8,296 nt of DNA from Myxococcales bacterium (lineage in GTDB: Bacteria; Myxococcota; Myxococcia; Myxococcales; Myxococcaceae): NCBI GenBank assembly GCA_003153055.1, contig PMBV01000397.1:1-8296 (forward strand), written 5' to 3'. Shown here piece by piece: positions 7,201 to 8,296 of this stretch (positions are counted from its first letter, which is position 1; every line of letters begins with the position of its first letter). The notes under the pieces are model-generated. The model made no database searches, had not been told where the DNA came from, and worked only from the letters and a program-made list of their open reading frames with translations. The position numbers and the translations under genes are program-made.

Positions 7201-8096
7201 TTCATCAACCCACCCAGGAGCTCCAGGGTGTCGGGCATGGGGAAGCCGCCGATGAGCACCGTCGGGTTCCCCATCATGATGGCGCCCATCGCGGGGGGAA
7301 TGCCGGGGTCCTTCCCAAGCAACGCACTCATCGCCAGGGCTGCGGCATCGGCGGCAGCCTGGGCGGCCTGCATCGCCGCCTTCAGCATCTCTCCAGCGGC
7401 GGCGTCGGCGCCGGCACTTACGGCCCCAGCCACCACTCCGATGGCCCCCATCGCCTTCCCGATGGCGCCCATCGCGCTCGCCGGGTTGCAGTGACGGGTG
7501 ATGTCCAGCATCCGCGCCGCCCTCGAGCCGCCGATGTGCGTATTGCTGGAGCCAGTCCAGATGTCGAACGCCGGCGCGAAGCTGAAGCAGAAGGGCGCCA
7601 GCCCCACGTCACTGGCGCGCGCCGCAGGGATGCCACCTACCAGCACCGAGACGCAGCCCGCCACCATCACCACCCCGATGCTTGGGAGCGGCACGGGCGG
7701 GACAGGAGGAATGAAGCTCGGCGGGTGCAGGTGCGCGTGCGGCATGCCGAGGTGCGGCATCAGCAACGTCGCCGCGGGGAAGGCCGGCATCATCGAGGCC
7801 AGCGGAGCCGTAATCATCGCAAAGCCGGTGTCGAGCAGCTGGAATGGCGCTCCCACCACACCCATCACCGCGCCGATGCCGTGTTCCACCTGCCCCAAAG
7901 TCCCCCGCGCGGGATCCGGCGCATTCTGGAATGGCGCCGCCGTGGTGTTGATGACATCGGCGACGGCATTCAGCTTGGCATTGCTGGTGTCTCCAATGAC
8001 GGGCGGGGCCCGCTCGGCCGGAGGAGGCTCCGCGCCAGGCCGAGGGTGACTTCTGCTGTCTCGGAGTTGGGCTCCGACGCTCTTGGGCGTACTCAC
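3789..8096 (-). CDS. PAAR-RHS polymorphic toxin, probable type VI secretion effector
   Basis: 1435 residues. The GTG start at 8096 is preceded by GGAGG nine bases upstream and overlaps the previous gene's TGA as GTGA. Domains in order: a polar N-terminus; a hydrophobic stretch (about 72-113); a His/Pro-rich stretch (H115, H120, H122, H124, then FIPPVPPVPLPSIG); a PAAR-like region (about 139-205) with CVSVLVGGIPAARASDVG and SSNTHIGGSRAARMLDITRH; an Ala-rich hydrophobic helix region (206-262); a third PAAR-like strand, GNPTVLIGGFPMP (276-288); an RHS entry domain like DUF6531 (about 323-440; CHSPGEPVNPYTGEV, RHYRSGW, GYGYRH); YD repeats (about 455-640); a Pro-rich linker without YD repeats (650-718); more YD repeats (about 718-1190); the RHS core (1232-1291; YNRFRDYDPGFGRYLQPDP, GGINLFAY, NPLADVDLRGL); and the toxin tip (1292-1435). 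Length is typical for this class. By analogy with other RHS toxins, the shell encloses the tip and cleaves it off near Leu1291. The immunity gene follows by 22 bases. Delivery by type VI secretion is inferred from the PAAR-like region; no secretion genes are in the window. Confidence 0.93.
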   Translation of the reverse strand: MSTPKSVGAQLRDSRSHPRPGAEPPPAERAPPVIGDTSNAKLNAVADVINTTAAPFQNAPDPARGTLGQVEHGIGAVMGVVGAPFQLLDTGFAMITAPLASMMPAFPAATLLMPHLGMPHAHLHPPSFIPPVPPVPLPSIGVVMVAGCVSVLVGGIPAARASDVGLAPFCFSFAPAFDIWTGSSNTHIGGSRAARMLDITRHCNPASAMGAIGKAMGAIGVVAGAVSAGADAAAGEMLKAAMQAAQAAADAAALAMSALLGKDPGIPPAMGAIMMGNPTVLIGGFPMPDTLELLGGLMKGLKMLGKAVAKSKAFGKLLGKLGLCHSPGEPVNPYTGEVYNDFEDYQSFVTKLSWERHYRSGWSHEDGPFGYGYRHIFQRPLKLLRKRAVYETHDAEMVALEKREDGSYVPIAGFGLTVDGPRFELRTDRGETLQYVLGPGGTPRLERYQAGQVDVSLAYDAHGRLASFVEYPRDGAIDWYLVYDGDGHVIELRRAERGRPSEAVCRYAYDDEGCLVEVVDALGASKRFRYDGQHRMVQGTDRRGYSFHWYYDEASGRCIKSHGDDGLWGIEAKYQGSWSAFTEPDGGTWTFKHYPDGSISHKIGPDGGVLQYLKDESGRVVKQVMPGGNAYSWMYDESGKHYGRIDGLGHLVPPEDEEPNPNPLAHDGPETPKGYLLGRPLGALAPEPVLLPQVVSQALTTARRRATPSAVEDSLPTRDAMGRVLEQPAWDGSLRQYLYDGEGNVIGERWGSALAGPPTEEERGGWKTRTYASWNLLVAETSALGHTTRYEYTHREAWRAIIDANGNRTEYVRDRRHRIHEIHRFGGIYRRYLYNAFDAIIEEQDGEGNALVKHKTGPHGLHVLSELSSGERYTYDYDAHGNFTVASSGLHQVAQRHLGGRILQDFRDGKGVAHRYDASARLARTTYFERFTVHYQHAGGPGLRVSTPDGASHAFLPSEGGVVRENGNGTCEALAFDAEDRLLARACWWAAHPEHEPFWAASYRYNAAGELLFSVDGNGRGRVYRYDEDNRLVAQQDAKGERIYTYDAAGNLTRSSRHFLIEYGDGNLAAYADFLRLSSDSRGRRARLEQPDGRVTQYLYDSQDMLTEVRFSDRPEVWRAAYDGLGRRLWREYGGARTDFFWDDDRLAAERFPDGKLRLYVYPNEDALVPFMWLDYDNESATPESGRAFYLFTAPNGMPVRVEDSLGDVVWEDAGSDAFGEFDDGAPQCPTRLRFAGHFFDEHLGLFYNRFRDYDPGFGRYLQPDPMGHAGGINLFAYPANPLADVDLRGLIHKATKKPAKAGGAENDEGHQHEKDPAKATPSDPLTLKPEPGYLRGKKHGIAQQPADAIRMAGESKGPVGVWGDRADLTYAGEKASTLKPGQMADFPIRPGSKSAVYYGDGSTSVPDAIRVRNNGDGSFHGFPIDSTTAGPIVQ
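5949..6119 (-). repeat. RHS linker segment duplicated in the downstream remnant
   Basis: Codons 660-716 of the RHS gene, from NPNPLAHDG through KGYLLGRPL to ATPSAVEDSL. This is the partner of the decayed copy at 3071-3250. It lies in a Pro-rich, YD-free linker separating the first and second YD-repeat blocks. The alignment is ungapped and begins sharply at the NPNP motif. Confidence 0.75.
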
Positions 8097-8296
8097 GCGC
8101 GCTGTCCTCCTGGGACCGGCGATGCCCCCTCGGACTTCTCGAGGGCAGCCTTCTCGGCTTCGAGCTCGACCAGCCGACGGGATGGGCCAGCCTTGCGGGA
8201 GAGCTCAATCAAACCACCGAGGATGGAGATGGCCCGTGTCGAGTACGAGAATTGCTTCGCCAGCTCCTTCCCCTTCGTCCAGATGTCGATGGCCTG
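8093..8296 (-). CDS. 3' end of an unidentified gene translationally coupled to the RHS toxin
   Basis: An open frame enters from the right edge (QAIDIWTKGKELAKQFSYST first) and ends at TGA 8095-8093, giving the last 67 residues. The visible part is mainly helical (KGKELAKQFSYSTRAISILG, then a charged LVELEAEKAALEKSE helix) with a short flexible tail ending GGQRA. I do not recognise it; a helical repeat protein is possible but cannot be shown from this much. The stop overlaps the RHS GTG start by three bases (GTGA), and the RHS Shine-Dalgarno GGAGG lies in its last codons, so the two are almost certainly cotranscribed. Genes in this position are often adaptors or chaperones that load PAAR-RHS effectors; that role here is inference. 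Confidence 0.75.
   Translation of the reverse strand, partial: QAIDIWTKGKELAKQFSYSTRAISILGGLIELSRKAGPSRRLVELEAEKAALEKSEGASPVPGGQRA
8106..8110 (-). promoter_or_regulatory. Shine-Dalgarno site of the RHS toxin gene
   Basis: GGAGG on the minus strand, nine bases before the GTG at 8096, embedded in the last codons of the upstream gene. It supports the GTG start and coupled translation. Confidence 0.75.

Noticed and set aside
7498..8049. Plus-strand open frame opposite the RHS N-terminus
   Set aside because: It is antisense to the PAAR-like region with no supporting ribosome site or family signal; the minus-strand frame has clear domains.

Overview
The window is GC-rich with strong third-position G/C bias, and it carries a long PAAR-RHS polymorphic toxin gene of a style I associate with myxobacteria (Myxococcota, Cystobacterineae). 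That assignment is an inference from gene style and composition; no marker gene is present to confirm it.

Layout. Left third, plus strand (1-2666): the 3' end of an RND efflux permease of the HAE1 type, missing roughly its first 150-160 residues beyond the left edge. It converges on a minus-strand block that fills the rest of the window. In the direction of transcription (right to left) that block contains: the last 67 codons of an unidentified gene (8093-8296); a 1435-residue PAAR-RHS toxin (3789-8096) whose GTG start overlaps the previous stop as GTGA; a 169-residue putative immunity gene (3257-3766), 22 bases after the toxin; a fragment of a second, decayed RHS gene (3071-3250); and a small Ala-rich ORF (2712-3041). 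An inverted repeat sits between the small ORF and the RND gene.

How it works together (inference). The N-terminus of the RHS protein has hydrophobic segments and a PAAR-like region, which points to export as a type VI secretion tip effector. The YD-repeat shell and RHS core (to about residue 1291) would enclose and release a C-terminal tip of about 144 residues. That tip resembles, from memory, the predicted-RNase tips called polymorphic toxin type 17. The gene just downstream, with a strong Shine-Dalgarno sequence, is placed where the cognate immunity gene is expected. Base composition falls sharply near position 4220, exactly at the core/tip boundary, and stays low through the immunity gene to 3257. 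This marks the tip plus immunity gene as an exchanged cassette. It ends at a TTAG triple repeat that abuts the RHS remnant, where composition returns to GC-rich.

The least expected element is the remnant: about 56 codons that align without gaps to the non-repeat linker in the middle of the intact RHS protein (residues 660-716). It has no start codon and lies in frame just behind the immunity stop. It looks like the scar of an earlier RHS gene or of a cassette exchange.
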